Positions 46,699 through 56,795 of a stretch of DNA of 64,000 nt are shown here, piece by piece; position 1 is the stretch's first letter; each line of letters begins with the position of its first letter. The translations under genes were made by a program, and so were the position numbers. The notes below the pieces were generated by a model that saw only the letters and a program-made list of their open reading frames with translations, ran no database searches and had not been told where the DNA came from. Location: NCBI GenBank assembly GCA_963833585.1, contig CAWHYF010000004.1:62001-126000 (forward strand), given 5' to 3'. Source of the DNA: Bog-756 sp963833585 (GTDB lineage Bacteria > Actinomycetota > Acidimicrobiia > Acidimicrobiales > RAAP-2).

Positions 46699-47721
46699 AT
46701 GGTTGCAGCACAGGAACAGAACGACGACGAACTGGTCGTCGGGCTGGCCCGGTGGCTGGCCGGCCACTGGGGCCTGTCCGAACCCCGCGTCGTCGACGTG
46801 CGCCGCCCCTCGGCGGGCTACTCCAGCGAGACGGTCCTCGTGGAGGCCGCCTGGACCGACGGCGACGGCGAGCACCGCCTACCCCTGGTGGTCCGGATGG
46901 CGCCGCCGGCGACGGGCACCTTCCCCCGCTTCGACCTGGAGGCCCAAGCTCAGGCCCAGGTTGCCGCGGCGGCCGTCGGCGTCCCAGTGGCCGATCCGGT
47001 GCTGGAGACCGACGCCCGATGGGTCGGGGCCCCCTTCATCCTGATGCCCCGGGTGGACGGCCACATCGTGGGAGCCGTGGCCCATCGCGACCGGTGGCTG
47101 GGCACCTTGAGCACCGCCCAGCGAGGGGAGGTGTACGACGGCATGCTCGCCACCCTGGCCGCCGTGCACCGCTCCGACCCCTCCGGCGCCCCCGGCGTCC
47201 CACGACGGGACCTCGGGGCCGAGTTGGACTACTGGGAGCAGTACCTGGACTGGTCGAGCGGCGGCCACCCGGTCCCCGGGCTGGTCGACGCCCTGGCCTG
47301 GTGCCGGGAACGCCGTCCGGCCGTCGCGTCCGACCCCGTCCTCCTGTGGGGCGACGCGCGCTTCGAGAACATGGTGTTCGGCGACGATCTGGCGCCCCGG
47401 GCCGTGCTGGACTGGGACATGACCTCGGTCGGCGCTCCCGAGCACGACCTGGCCTGGTTCACCAGCCTCGATCTCACCATGCACCGGCTCTTCGGGGAGC
47501 GGGCCGACGGGTTCCCCGACCGGGACGCCACGGTGGCCCGGTTCGAATCGCTGAGCGGCCGCCTGGTGCGGGACCTCGAGTGGTTCGAGACCCTGGCCAT
47601 GGTGCGGAGCACCGCCATCATGACCCGGATCGGCTACCTGCGCCGGGACGGCGGCGAGCCCCTCCTGTTGCCCCTCGAGGACAATCCCGTCCTCGACCTG
47701 CTGGCGGGAAGACTGACGTGA
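46699..47721 (+). CDS. APH-fold phosphotransferase family protein
   Basis: A 340-residue protein of the aminoglycoside-phosphotransferase/choline-kinase fold. The ATG at 46699 is chosen (an in-frame GTG lies 21 bases upstream). The N-lobe reads 'RRPSAGYSSETVLVEA' and 'PLVVRMAP'. The catalytic loop is LLWGDARFENMVFGDD (the usual first His is Trp, catalytic Asp and Asn kept), and the metal site is 'AVLDWDMTSVGAPEHDLAW'. Proteins of this subgroup often accompany acyl-CoA genes in actinobacteria. It overlaps the FadD17-like gene as GTGA, so the two are co-translated. Substrate unknown. Confidence 0.85.
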   Translation: MVAAQEQNDDELVVGLARWLAGHWGLSEPRVVDVRRPSAGYSSETVLVEAAWTDGDGEHRLPLVVRMAPPATGTFPRFDLEAQAQAQVAAAAVGVPVADPVLETDARWVGAPFILMPRVDGHIVGAVAHRDRWLGTLSTAQRGEVYDGMLATLAAVHRSDPSGAPGVPRRDLGAELDYWEQYLDWSSGGHPVPGLVDALAWCRERRPAVASDPVLLWGDARFENMVFGDDLAPRAVLDWDMTSVGAPEHDLAWFTSLDLTMHRLFGERADGFPDRDATVARFESLSGRLVRDLEWFETLAMVRSTAIMTRIGYLRRDGGEPLLLPLEDNPVLDLLAGRLT

Positions 47722-49380
47722 GCGGATCCAGCGGCCCGGTCACCGCCGCCGAGCTGGTCCGGCTGCGGGCCGAGGACGACCACCTGGGCCTGCTGTTCGA
47801 GTCCCAGGAGTGGACGTGGCGGGAGGTGGTGGCCCAGGCCGAGTTGCGGGCCGAACTGCTCTCCACCCTCCGTCGGGACGGCCCGTTCCATGTGGGCGTC
47901 CTGCTCGAGAACACCCCCGAGTATCTCTTCCTGCTGGCCGGGGCGGCCCTGGCCGGGGCGGTGGTGGTCGGGATCAACCCCACCCGGCGGGGGGCCGAGC
48001 TGGCCGCCGACATCCGCCGGACCGACTGCCAGCTGGTGATCACCGACTCCACCCAGCTGGCGCTGGTCGACCACCTCGACCTGGACCTGGCGCCGGACCG
48101 GTTGCTGGTGGCCGACGGGGACGGGTACGCCCAACAGCTACGGGAGGTACGGCTGGCACCGGCGGTGCCGCGGTCCGAGCCCACCCCGGACCAGCTCTTC
48201 CTCCTCATCTTCACCTCGGGCTCGACCGGGGGGCCCAAGGCGGTGCGGATGACCCAGGGGCGGGCCGCCCGGGCCGCGGCCCGGATCGGCTTCACCTCGG
48301 ACGACGTCCTCTACTCGGCCATGCCCCTGTTCCACGGCAACGCCCTCTCGGCCGCCGTTCTCCCGGCGTTCGCCAGCGGAGCGGCGCTGGCCCTGCGCCG
48401 GAAATTCTCGGCCTCCAGCTTCCTCCCCGACGTTCGCCAATGCGGTGCCACCTTCTTCAACACCGTCGGCCGGGCCATCGCCCACATCGTGGCGACACCG
48501 CCCACCGAGCACGACCGCGACCACCGGCTCCGGTACGTGCTGGGGCCGGAGACCTCGGCCCAGGACAAGGAGGCCTTCACCGCCCGATTCGGCGTCCCGC
48601 TGGTGGAGGGGTACGGATCGAGCGAGAACGCCATCGTGCTGAAGCCGGTGGGCGGCGCCCGACCCGGGTCCCTCGGCCGGGCCGACCCGGCCGATGACGT
48701 CGCGGTGGTCGACCCGACCACCGGTGAGGAGTGCCCTCCCGCCGACTTCGACCAGCACGGCCGGTTGACCAACCCGGCCGAGTGCATCGGCGAGCTGGTC
48801 GGTCGTCGGGCCCGGTCCAACTTCGAGGGGTACTACAACAACCCCGAGGCCGACGCCGAGCGCACCCGCAACGGTTGGTACTGGTCTGGCGACCTGGCCT
48901 ACCGGGACGAGGACGGGATCTTCTACTTCGCCGGGCGGGCCGGCGACTGGCTGCGGGTGGACAGCGAGAACTTCGCCGCCGCGCCGGTGGAGCGGATCCT
49001 GGCCCGGATGGAGGGGGTGAGCGGGGTGGCCGTGTACCCGGTTCCCGACACCAGCACCGGGGACCAGGTCATGGCGGCCCTGGAGCTCGAGCCTGGCGTG
49101 GGATTCGACCCCCGAGACGTTCGCCGCCTTCCTGGCCGCCCAGGACGACCTCGGCACCAAATGGTCGCCCCGCTTCGTGCGGGTGGTGCGGGCGCTCCCG
49201 GTGACCGCCACCGACAAGACGGACAAGAAGCCGCTGCGGGCGGAGCGCTGGGACACCGACGACCCGGTGTGGCACCGAGTGGGCCGCAGCGACCGGTTCG
49301 TGCCTCTGACCCGGGACGACATCCACCTTTTGCGCCAGGAGTTCGCCGCCAACGGGCGGTCCGCCCTGCTGGTGGGTTGA
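47718..49380 (+). CDS. FadD17-like acyl-CoA synthetase (frameshifted near the C-terminus)
   Basis: About 554 residues of an AMP-forming acyl-CoA ligase. It starts at a GTG overlapping the upstream stop. It closely resembles mycobacterial FadD17: 'FHVGVLLENTPEYLFLL', 'GINPTRRGAELAADI', P-loop 'FTSGSTGGPKAVRMTQG', 'LRRKFSASSFLPDVR', GYGSSENA, 'GWYWSGDLAYRDEDG' and 'YFAGRAGDWLRVDSENF'. One extra C in a five-C run near 49113 shifts the frame; the restored end reads 'TFAAFLAAQDDLG', then 'PVTATDKTDKKPLRAERW' with the catalytic Lys. FadD17-type ligases activate fatty or steroid side-chain acids; the exact substrate is unknown here. Confidence 0.87.
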
Positions 49381-49414
49381 TCCGCTCGGCCGGCGGGGGT
49401 GGGTGGCCGGGCGG

Positions 49415-50535
49415 TCAGGGAAGGAGTGAGAAGCCGCCCAATCCGCTGGCCGCCATCTCGTAGCACAGGGTGTCGTAGGGCTCGACGATCCCGTAGGTGA
49501 CCTCGCCCTCGCATTCGAACCGCGGCGTGGTGCTGGTCGAGGCCGCAGATACGAGAACGGACCGCCGGGTCGTTGGCGTCGTAGGTCTCCCCGTTCACCA
49601 CCCCGTCGCCCACCTCCATCCCGTGCCAGACATCGCCGTCCGGCGTGCCGCCGTTGGGACCGCCGTACATCGCCGCAGCGCAGGAAGGCGATCTGGTTGC
49701 CGAGACGCTCGAAGGTCATGGTCTTCTCCTCCCCGCTGTCGAAGACCAGATCCACCTCGCCGGCCAGGAGCAGATGGGTATCGGCCTCGAACCGGAGGCG
49801 GTGGCGGCGGCCTCGGAGGGTGCCACTGCCCCGGCGGGGGTCCCCCAGGTTGTAGAGGATGTGGTCGCCCCACACCCCGTACTCGTCGAACTCCACCCAC
49901 TCCCCCGAGTGGGGGTGCTGGTGGCCCTTCCACAGGGCCGGCCCCCCGACTCCGTCACGGGTGCCCCAGTGGTGGTCGCGGGTGCCCCGCTGGAGCCGGC
50001 GGTCCAGTTCGAACCGCTCGCCGTGGGCGACGACCCAGCCGCTCTGGCGGCCGAAGCCGTCGTAGCCGGCCACGCCGGCGAAAGGCGTGGTCCCGATGAA
50101 CGTCCCCCCGCCGAGCAGCCGGTACACCGGCCGCTTGGTGTCGAACCACGAGAGATCGAAGGCGATGCCGAACTCGTTCTCGTCCAGCCTCAGCCGCCAC
50201 TCTCGGAACGGCGTCACCAACTCGAAGTGGAGCGGGCCGACGCTCATGTCCATCCGGTTGAGCCCCAGCTTCCGGTGGGCCCGGACGGTGGTGTGCCGGC
50301 CCCGTAGGTTGACGATGGCGAACGCCTCGGCGGTACCCAGGTTGGGGTAGATGCCCATCCCGGCCACCACCAGCAGGTCGCCGGTGGTGTCCTGGCTGGT
50401 GAACCACATCCGCTCATAGGCCTGCGGATCGGATGTCCACATCACCCGTACCGGATGGGGATGGTTGTGGATGAGCAGCTCGTCCACCCCCGACATCGGG
50501 TAGTGCTCCACGGAGGCGTCGAACGGGGTGGTCAC
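49415..50535 (-). CDS. Conserved hypothetical, DUF7064/7065-like beta-rich protein (two frameshifts)
   Basis: About 372 residues. The GTG at 50535 overlaps the stop of the aldehyde dehydrogenase gene (GTGA). Recognisable pieces: 'SQDTTGDLLVVAGMGIYPN', 'LRGRHTTVRAHRKLGLNRM', 'VGPLHFELVTPFREWRLRL', 'RDHHWGTRDGVGGPALW' and FLRCG. The frame then shifts near 49671 to MYGGPNGGTPDGDVWHGME, and near 49527 to 'RFECEGEVTYGIVEPYDT', ending GGFSLLP. The pattern (GIYPN, VGPL, H.WG.R) is like actinobacterial proteins tied to steroid or terpenoid catabolism, but I only tentatively match it to DUF7064/7065. Both shifts look like single-base insertions. Confidence 0.62.
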
Positions 50536-51974
50536 GAGGGCAGACCGTTGACCGCCTTGAGCTCGACGTACTCGTCGAGCCCGAATCCACCCCACTCGCG
50601 GCCCAGTCCGGACTGCTTGTACCCCCCGAAGGGGGCCAGTGGATCCGGCGCGTACCCGTTGAGCCCGAAGGTGCCGGTGCGCACCGACCGGGCCACGGCG
50701 AGACCCCGCTCGGGATCGGACGTCCACACCGATCCCGCCAGCCCGTAGGGCGAGTCGTTGGCCAGGCGGACGGCGTCGTCGTCGTCCTCGTAGGGGATGA
50801 GGCTGAGTACCGGGCCGAAGATCTCCTCCCGGGCGATGGGCATCCCGTTGTCGACGTCGGCGAAGACGGTGGGCCGGACGAACCAACCGGTGAGCAGGTC
50901 GGGCGGCGCCCCGGGCCCCCCGGCCACCAGGCGGGCCCCGTCCCGCAGCCCGGTCTCGATGTAGGCCCGCACCCGGTCGCGCTGGCGGCGGCTGACCAGC
51001 GGCCCCACCTTGGTGGCCGGATCGAGCGGATCGCCCAACGACAGGGACCCGGCCAGGTCGGCCACGGCTTCCACTGTCTCGGCGTAGCGGGTGCGCGGGG
51101 CGAGGATGCGGGTCTGGGCCGCACAGGCCTGGCCGTTGTTGACGAACGAGGTGAACCGGAGCCCCGCCACGGTCGTGGGCAGGTCGGCGTCGTCCAGCAG
51201 GATGGCGGCGGACTTCCCGCCCAGCTCGAGGCTGCAGCGGCGGAGGTCCCGGCCACAGCGCGCCCCGATCTCCCTCCCGGCCGCCGTCGACCCGGTGAAG
51301 GCGATCTTGTCCACCCCGGGGTGCTCCACCAGGGCCCGACCTGCCTCCACCCCTCCGGTCAGGACCGAGACGGTCCCCGGTGGGAGGTCGGCGGCGTCCA
51401 GGATCTCGGCCAACAGGACGGCATCGAGGGAGGTCTCGGGAGCGGCCTTGACCACCACGGTGCAGCCGGCCAGCAGGGCCGGAGCCAGTTTGACCGCGAT
51501 CAGGACCTGGGGAACGTTCCAGGCCACGATGGCCCCGACCACACCCACCGGCTCCCGGCGCAGGAGGTAGTCGAGGTAGCGGCCGCTCCGGCGCTCCTCC
51601 CACGGCACCGCGGCGGCCACGTCGATCATCGACGCCATGATGTCGAGCGGAGCCCCCACCTGTCCCAGGCGAGAGAATTTGATGGGCGCCCCGTTCTCCG
51701 AACTGATGGTCCGCGCCATCTCCTCGGCCCGTCGCCCGAACTGGTCGACGATCCGCTGCACCGCCGCGGCGCGCTCCACCACTGGCAGCCGGGACCACTC
51801 CGATCGGTCAAAGGCCACCCGGGCCGCGCCCACCGCGGCGTCGACGTCGGCCGGTCCCGCTCCGGGAACCCGACCGATCACCCGTTCCGTATGGGCCTCG
51901 ACCACGTCGATCGTCGAGGGTGAGCGGGGCTCGACCCACGCGCCGCCGATGAAGAGTCTGGAACAGATCCGCAC
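50532..51974 (-). CDS. NAD(P)-dependent aldehyde dehydrogenase
   Basis: A 480-residue ALDH oxidising an aldehyde to an acid. The GTG at 51974 has a perfect AGGAGG six bases upstream, which settles the start. The cofactor region is 'VGVVGAIVAWNVPQVL' and 'AFTGSTAAGREIGARC'. The general base Glu is in LELGGKSA, the catalytic Cys in 'FVNNGQACAAQTR', and 'EEIFGPVLSLIPYEDDDDA' follows. All catalytic residues are present. It is the first gene of a minus-strand pair with the hypothetical protein, and divergent from the SDR gene, suggesting one catabolic locus. Confidence 0.92.
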   Translation of the reverse strand: MRICSRLFIGGAWVEPRSPSTIDVVEAHTERVIGRVPGAGPADVDAAVGAARVAFDRSEWSRLPVVERAAAVQRIVDQFGRRAEEMARTISSENGAPIKFSRLGQVGAPLDIMASMIDVAAAVPWEERRSGRYLDYLLRREPVGVVGAIVAWNVPQVLIAVKLAPALLAGCTVVVKAAPETSLDAVLLAEILDAADLPPGTVSVLTGGVEAGRALVEHPGVDKIAFTGSTAAGREIGARCGRDLRRCSLELGGKSAAILLDDADLPTTVAGLRFTSFVNNGQACAAQTRILAPRTRYAETVEAVADLAGSLSLGDPLDPATKVGPLVSRRQRDRVRAYIETGLRDGARLVAGGPGAPPDLLTGWFVRPTVFADVDNGMPIAREEIFGPVLSLIPYEDDDDAVRLANDSPYGLAGSVWTSDPERGLAVARSVRTGTFGLNGYAPDPLAPFGGYKQSGLGREWGGFGLDEYVELKAVNGLPS

Positions 51975-52322
51975 TCCAGACCTCCTGGCGCACCGGGTCG
52001 CGGGCTGACCGGCAGCATCGTAGGGTGCCCCTCCGGGGGCGTCAACGGGGCCGATGGCCGGCGGCGACCCTCCCGGGCCGGGGCCGGCCGCCCGACCACC
52101 GCCCGGCCCCCGACCGGCTCGCGTGGCGGGTGCCCTCCCGACTGCCCTCAGCGACGCGGTCCTGGTGACGAGGTCTCTACGAGATCGTGGCTGGGCGCCG
52201 GGTTCTTTGACAGACTGGCCCTTCGAACCGCCCACGTCGAACTGCGGACATCAACCGACAGCGACGGGGTGACGGGCGAGCGCCGGCGTACTGCCCGCAC
52301 CCGACTCGAAGGAGACAGGTCT
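51975..52322. other. Divergent intergenic region, aldehyde dehydrogenase/SDR
   Basis: A 348-base region with ribosome sites at both edges (AGGAGG for the ALDH gene, AAGGAG for the SDR). It is Pro/Gly-codon-like and GC-rich on the left, slightly AT-richer at 52180-52260. Both promoters must lie here, but no boxes or operator repeats are clear. Confidence 0.4.
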
Positions 52323-53153
52323 GTGGACATCACCGGAAGCGCGTTGGTGACCGGGGCCAGCCGAGGCATCGGCCGCGCCGTGGCCGTGGAGCTGGCTGAA
52401 CGGGGTTTCACCACGCTGGCCACCATGCGGGACCCCGGCCGGGGTGCCGAACTCCCTGCCTCCACCGCCGGTCGGCTGACCGTGACCCGCATGGACGTCA
52501 CCGAACCGGCCACCTTTTCGTTCCCGGACGACCTGGTGGTGTTGGTCAACAACGCCGGCGTCGACTCCGACTACCTGCCGGTGGAACACAGCGACCTCGA
52601 CGACTGGCGGTCCCTGTTCGAGACCAACGTGCTCGGCGTGGTGTCGACCACCGCCGCCGCCATTCCCGTCCTCCGGGACAACCGGCCGGCCGTGGTCTGC
52701 AACATCTCCTCGTCGTCCATCCTGGCCAGCGTGCCGTTCTACTCGGCCTACCGTGCCACCAAAGCCGCCGTGTCGGCGTTCGGCGACACCCTCCGGGTGG
52801 AACTGGCCCCCTCGGGCATCCGGGTGGTGGAGATCCTGCCCGGACCCGTGGACACCGACATGTTCCAGCTGAGCAAAGGGGAGCAGGCCGCGGCGGGTTT
52901 CGAGCGCTACCGGCCGATGGCCCGGCAAGCCGCCCGGCTCCGGGAGGAGAACGCCGACCCGATGGTGGCGTCTCCGGCCGAGGCGGCGGCCCTGATCGTC
53001 GACGCCATCCTCGACGACGGTGGACCGCAGCGGTACGGATGCGATTCGCTCTCCATCGGGATGCTGGACCTGTGGCGCCGATCCGACGACGAGGCCATGT
53101 TCGAGCTGACCGGCCAGTCCCTGCTCGACGCCGTCGAGACAGCCGACCCCTGA
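52323..53153 (+). CDS. Short-chain dehydrogenase/reductase
   Basis: A 276-residue classical SDR. The GTG at 52323 has GAAGGAG nine bases upstream and places TGASRGIG (cofactor loop) near residue 10, as usual. Other motifs: MDVTEP (Asp), LVNNAGVDS, 'NISSSSILASVPFYSAY' with catalytic Ser, and Tyr-x-x-x-Lys as YRATK, then 'ILPGPVDTDMF'. The arginine after the first strand (MRDPGR) suggests NADP preference. It is followed after 4 bases by the hydroxyacid dehydrogenase gene. Confidence 0.9.
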   Translation: MDITGSALVTGASRGIGRAVAVELAERGFTTLATMRDPGRGAELPASTAGRLTVTRMDVTEPATFSFPDDLVVLVNNAGVDSDYLPVEHSDLDDWRSLFETNVLGVVSTTAAAIPVLRDNRPAVVCNISSSSILASVPFYSAYRATKAAVSAFGDTLRVELAPSGIRVVEILPGPVDTDMFQLSKGEQAAAGFERYRPMARQAARLREENADPMVASPAEAAALIVDAILDDGGPQRYGCDSLSIGMLDLWRRSDDEAMFELTGQSLLDAVETADP

Positions 53154-53157
53154 CCAG

Positions 53158-54147
53158 GTGCTGGTCCTTCTGACCTCGGTGGCCCGGGACAGCTTCGGTG
53201 CCCAGCTGGAGCGACCCGGCGTGGAGTGGCTCACGCTCGAGCTCGACGGCACACTTCGGGGGGTCGGCGGGCGGATCCCCGATGGGGAGGAACCCCGACC
53301 CGAAGTGGCCTGGGGCACGTCGGACCTCTTCCGGGAGGAGGCCCCGATCGGGCCGTTCTTCGCCCTCCTCACCCGGTTGGACAGCTTGCGCTGGTTCCAG
53401 TCCCCGGCGGCCGGGTTCGATTCCCCCATCTTCGGCCGGCTGGCCCGGCGCGGGGTGCGGATCACCAACGCCCACGTGAACAACGTCCCCATCGCCGAGT
53501 TCGTCATGCGGGCGGTACTGGACGAATTCCAGGGTGCCGGCGAGTGGCGCCGGCTGGCCGAGGAGCAGTCGTGGCGGATCCACGACTGGCGCGAGGTGTC
53601 GGGATCCACCTGGCTGGTGGTGGGTCTGGGCGCGATCGGCTCCGAAGTGGCCCGGCGGGCCCGGGCCTTCGGGGCGACGGTCATCGGGTGTCGGCGGCGG
53701 CCCGCGGCCGGGGACCCCACCCACCGAACCGTGACCCCCGATCGGCTTCCCGAGGAGGTGGGGCAGGCCGACGTGGTGGTCCTCGCCGCGCCGTCGACTC
53801 CGGCCACCGACGACCTCGTCGACGCCTCGTTCCTGTCCCGGATGAAGCTGGGGTCGGTGCTGGTCAACGTGGGTCGGGGGACGCTGATCGACGAGGACGC
53901 CCTGCTGGCCGGCCTGGACCGGGGCCGGCCGGCTGTCGCGGTCCTCGACGTCTTCCGCAACGAGCCGCTCCCCGTCGGCCACCGGTTCTGGACCCACCCC
54001 TCAGTGCGGATCACCCCGCACAACGCCGCCGGGGGAGGCGGGCGGCTGCAGCGGCAGGCCGATCTGTTCGCCGAGAACCTGGACCGCTACCGATCGGGAC
54101 AGCCGCTGCTCCACGACGTCACCGACCAGGTCCTCGCCCCGGAGTGA
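53158..54147 (+). CDS. D-isomer specific 2-hydroxyacid dehydrogenase
   Basis: A 329-residue NAD(P)-dependent reductase of the D-2-hydroxyacid dehydrogenase family. GTG start 4 bases after the SDR stop. The Rossmann motif is 'VVGLGAIGSEVARRARAFG' followed by CRRRP (suggesting NADP). Catalytic residues: Arg in VNVGRGTL, Glu in 'DVFRNEPLP', His in ITPHNAAG. The N-terminal lid domain is shorter than in formate or phosphoglycerate dehydrogenases, like glyoxylate/hydroxypyruvate reductase-type members. The gene end converges with the SRPBCC gene, 9 bases apart. Confidence 0.9.
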   Translation: MLVLLTSVARDSFGAQLERPGVEWLTLELDGTLRGVGGRIPDGEEPRPEVAWGTSDLFREEAPIGPFFALLTRLDSLRWFQSPAAGFDSPIFGRLARRGVRITNAHVNNVPIAEFVMRAVLDEFQGAGEWRRLAEEQSWRIHDWREVSGSTWLVVGLGAIGSEVARRARAFGATVIGCRRRPAAGDPTHRTVTPDRLPEEVGQADVVVLAAPSTPATDDLVDASFLSRMKLGSVLVNVGRGTLIDEDALLAGLDRGRPAVAVLDVFRNEPLPVGHRFWTHPSVRITPHNAAGGGGRLQRQADLFAENLDRYRSGQPLLHDVTDQVLAPE

Positions 54148-54156
54148 CCGCCGTGC

Positions 54157-54639
54157 TCACGACCCGGTCAGGTCGGCCCGGTACTCGGGATGAGCGGTCA
54201 GCCATTCGGACGCCCGCCGCATGCTGTCCTCGTTGTTCTTGTTGATGAACCGGTAGATGGGCCCCTCGAACCAGCGCCAGGGCCAACCGGTGAGGTCGTA
54301 GCGCTCGTCGAAATGGAACCGGGTGTGGTCCCGGTCCAGCGGCTCCAGTCGGATGTGGCCGATCTGGTCGTTCCCGGGCTTGGAGGAGATCATCGTGTAG
54401 GTGTACCCCCGCTCGGGCTCTACGTCGGTGACCAGCTCGAGGGCCGAGCCCTCCCGGCCGAGCGGCATCTTGAAGATGACCCGGCGGAGCCGGCCGTTGT
54501 GGTGCTCGTCCCCCGGGTAGATGACCTCGACCCGGTGGACCATGGGGGCGTAGTCCGTCCAGCGGTCGTAGTCCTGGAACAGGGCCCAGATGCGGGCCGC
54601 CGAGTGGGGCATCTCCAACGTGTAACGGTGTTCGCGCAT
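54157..54639 (-). CDS. SRPBCC (START/Bet v1-like) family protein
   Basis: A 160-residue protein of the polyketide cyclase/START-like fold. ATG start (MREHRYTLEMPHSAARIW). Features: 'WALFQDYDRWTDYAPMV', 'VTDVEPERGYTYTMISS', 'IRLEPLDRDHTRFHFDERY', and the C-terminal helix 'FINKNNEDSMRRASEWL'. The fold binds hydrophobic ligands; in catabolic clusters such proteins may act as hydratases, cyclases or carriers. No catalytic claim is made. Confidence 0.82.
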   Translation of the reverse strand: MREHRYTLEMPHSAARIWALFQDYDRWTDYAPMVHRVEVIYPGDEHHNGRLRRVIFKMPLGREGSALELVTDVEPERGYTYTMISSKPGNDQIGHIRLEPLDRDHTRFHFDERYDLTGWPWRWFEGPIYRFINKNNEDSMRRASEWLTAHPEYRADLTGS

Positions 54640-54840
54640 GACCGCATCATGGCCGACCGGGGTCCCATCCGCCGGTGGGACCGCGCTGCGGGGCGTCGGG
54701 GCGGTCCCACGGTCGTCGGGCCCCGGTCACGGGTCGGCTCGGGCGGTCCCGTGGGGCGGCCGGGGGGAACGGGCAGTACCATCGGCCGATCAGTCAGCTG
54801 TCCGTCGGGCGGGAACCACCGCCCCCAGGGGGAGATCGCC

Positions 54841-55662
54841 GTGAACTATCCGTTGGACGTAGGTGGGATCGGGGACTACCCGGTCAAGGTCGGCAGCATG
54901 CTGTTGACCCTGGTCGAGCCCCACCGGGGGTTCGAGCGGGCCTACAACCGTTGGTACGAACGAGACCACTACTACGCCGGATGCCTGGTCGGACCCTGGC
55001 TCTTCGCGGGGAGCCGGTGGGTGGCGCCCCGGGCCCTGAAAGAGCAGCGCTGGCCGTCCGACAGCACCATCGCCAGGCCGGTGGACGCCGGCAGCTACGT
55101 GGCCATCTACTGGGTGGAGCAGGGCCACCACGAGGAGCACTTCGAGGCGTGGGCCGTCCCACAGGTCCGCGACCTGTACGCCCACGGCCGGGGATTCGCC
55201 GAGCGTACCCACGTCCACACCGCGCTCTTCAACCAGTTGGACACGGTGTACCGGGACGACGATCCGGTACCGGTGGAGCTGGCCCTCGACCACCACTACG
55301 ACGGGTTGATCATCCTGTGGTGGGACGCACGTTCAGGTACCGCCGCCGAGCTCCACGGGCAACTGGTCACCGACCATCTCCCGTCCCTGCTCGACGGCTC
55401 GGACATCGAGATCGCCTCCGGCTGGGTGCCCTCCGTGCCCGACGAAGGTCCCCGGGACGTACCCATGGACCTCGGATCGCCGGCCGGGGGCACCGACCGA
55501 CTGGTGCAGCTCCTGTTCGTGGGGGGCGACACCGAAGCCGCCACCGAACGGGTCCGCACCTACACCGCCGGCGTCGAAGCGGCCGGCCTGGCGGACCTGC
55601 GGCTGGCCGCTCCGTTCTTCCGGACCGTGATCGGCACCGACACCTACGTCGATCAGCTCTGA
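54841..55662 (+). CDS. Conserved hypothetical with dimeric alpha/beta-barrel (EthD-like) features
   Basis: A 273-residue soluble protein. The GTG at 54841 has GGGGAG seven bases upstream. The N-terminal half opens 'MLLTLVEPHRGFERAYN' with RWYERDHYYAG, like the 'hxxxN.wYd.eH' opening of EthD/DABB proteins acting in oxidative degradation. The second half has another beta-alpha-beta unit ('RLVQLLFVGGDTEAATERV') and ends with IGTDTYVDQL, consistent with two ferredoxin-like repeats. His/Tyr-rich segments (GHHEEHFEAW, LDHHYDG) might bind metal or substrate. The family is not named with certainty. It lies in the putative catabolic cluster. Confidence 0.7.
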   Translation: MNYPLDVGGIGDYPVKVGSMLLTLVEPHRGFERAYNRWYERDHYYAGCLVGPWLFAGSRWVAPRALKEQRWPSDSTIARPVDAGSYVAIYWVEQGHHEEHFEAWAVPQVRDLYAHGRGFAERTHVHTALFNQLDTVYRDDDPVPVELALDHHYDGLIILWWDARSGTAAELHGQLVTDHLPSLLDGSDIEIASGWVPSVPDEGPRDVPMDLGSPAGGTDRLVQLLFVGGDTEAATERVRTYTAGVEAAGLADLRLAAPFFRTVIGTDTYVDQL

Positions 55663-55700
55663 GCGATGGCCGGCACCCACGTGATGGTGGTCGCGCTCCG

Positions 55701-56131
55701 GTGAGCGACCGCGGCCGCTCCCCCGACGGGGCGCCGTTGACCGGACTCTCCCACCTCCAGCTGGTGGTGTCCGACGTCGGGGCCAGCGCGGCGTGGTACC
55801 GGTCGGCGCTGGGCATGGACGGTTTCGCCGAAGACCGGTCCGTGGGGTATGTGGCCCTTGTCCACCGGTCCAGTGCCGTGGTCATCGTGCTCACGGCCCG
55901 GGCCGATGAGCCGGAACCGGATCCTCCCCGGGCCGGGGGCCCCTCGACCACGTGGCCTTCGCCGTACCCGACGGCGACACCCTCCGGGTGTGGGCCGACC
56001 ATCTCACCTCCATCGGCATCCACCACCGGGGGATCGTGCTGGAGGACGGCCGTCCGTCGCTCCAGCTGCTGGACCCCGACGGCATCGCCATCGAGTTGGT
56101 GGCCCCCGCCCCCCGGGCGACCTCCGGCTGA
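55701..56131 (+). CDS. VOC/glyoxalase-family protein (frameshifted)
   Basis: About 144 residues of a vicinal-oxygen-chelate protein. It begins at a GTG (VSDRGRSPDGAPLTG). The first half shows 'LSHLQLVVSDVGASAAWY' and GYVALVH. Near 55940 one base seems missing from a five-G run, and the second half continues as 'LDHVAFAVPDGDTLRVW', 'GRPSLQLLDPDGIAIELVAP'. The metal positions (His in LSHL, His in DHVAF, Glu in IELV) are visible. It could be a dioxygenase, lyase or binding protein; unspecified. 38 bases follow the EthD-like gene. Confidence 0.78.
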
Positions 56132-56165
56132 ACCGGCGGGCCCGCCACCGGCGACGGCCGTCCGA

Positions 56166-56787
56166 CTACACCCCGAGCGACGCGCCGCGGAGCCGATCGG
56201 CCAGGGACGGGTCCCCGGTGATCTCGACCCGGGCCGCCGGCTGCCGGCCCGGACGCGAACAGGGTCAGCTCGCCCGGATCGCCCGCCACCACCAGCAGAG
56301 ATCCGGACCCTCGCACCAATGGCTCCCGTCCCGGTGCCTGGAGCTCGACGGTGGCGTCCACGGCCCGGGCCATCCCGCCGGGGCCGGCCCTCTTCCACAG
56401 GGCGTCGGCCAGGGACGGCGACAGCGGCCGGGGCTGCCACCCGGGCTGGGCGCGCCGGACGTCCTCCACGTGGATGAAGAACTCCACCGTGTTCATGGCC
56501 GGGTCGAACGGCCGCAGCAGGACCGGGGGGCCGCGACGCACCGCCGCGATCAACTCGGGCCACGGCATCCGGTCCCGGGTGCTCCGCCGGACCCGATCGG
56601 TGTACCCGGCCAGCGGGGCCCAGACCAGCCCCGGCCCGCTGTCCGGGCGGCGTTCCCGCACCACCAGATGGGCGGCGAGATCGAGCGTCGCCCACCCGGT
56701 GCAGAGGGTCGGCGCCCCCGGTCCCAGTTCCTCGAGGAGGTCGCAGAGCGCGGTGCGTTCCTGCTGGGCGTCGGAGATCGGGGGCAC
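56166..56787 (-). CDS. TIGR03085-family (mycothiol-dependent maleylpyruvate isomerase fold) protein (frameshifted)
   Basis: About 207 residues. The GTG at 56787 lies 8 bases after the upstream hydrolase stop. The DinB/MDMPI four-helix fold shows 'DLLEELGPGAPTLCTGW', 'DLAAHLVVRERRPDSGPG' (metal His) and 'NTVEFFIHVEDVRRAQP' (metal His pair), typical of TIGR03085 proteins in actinobacteria. One extra G near 56252 shifts the frame; the true end reads 'RQPAARVEITGDPSLADRL' and stops TAG at 56166. The family is linked to mycothiol chemistry, function unproven. Confidence 0.82.
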
Positions 56788-56795
56788 GACGGGGG

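Noticed and set aside
46056..49463. One 1,135-residue frame spanning adk, the phosphotransferase and the ligase
   Set aside because: Only the part after 47718 is protein-like (the acyl-CoA ligase); the upstream part is out of frame with the real adk and phosphotransferase genes.
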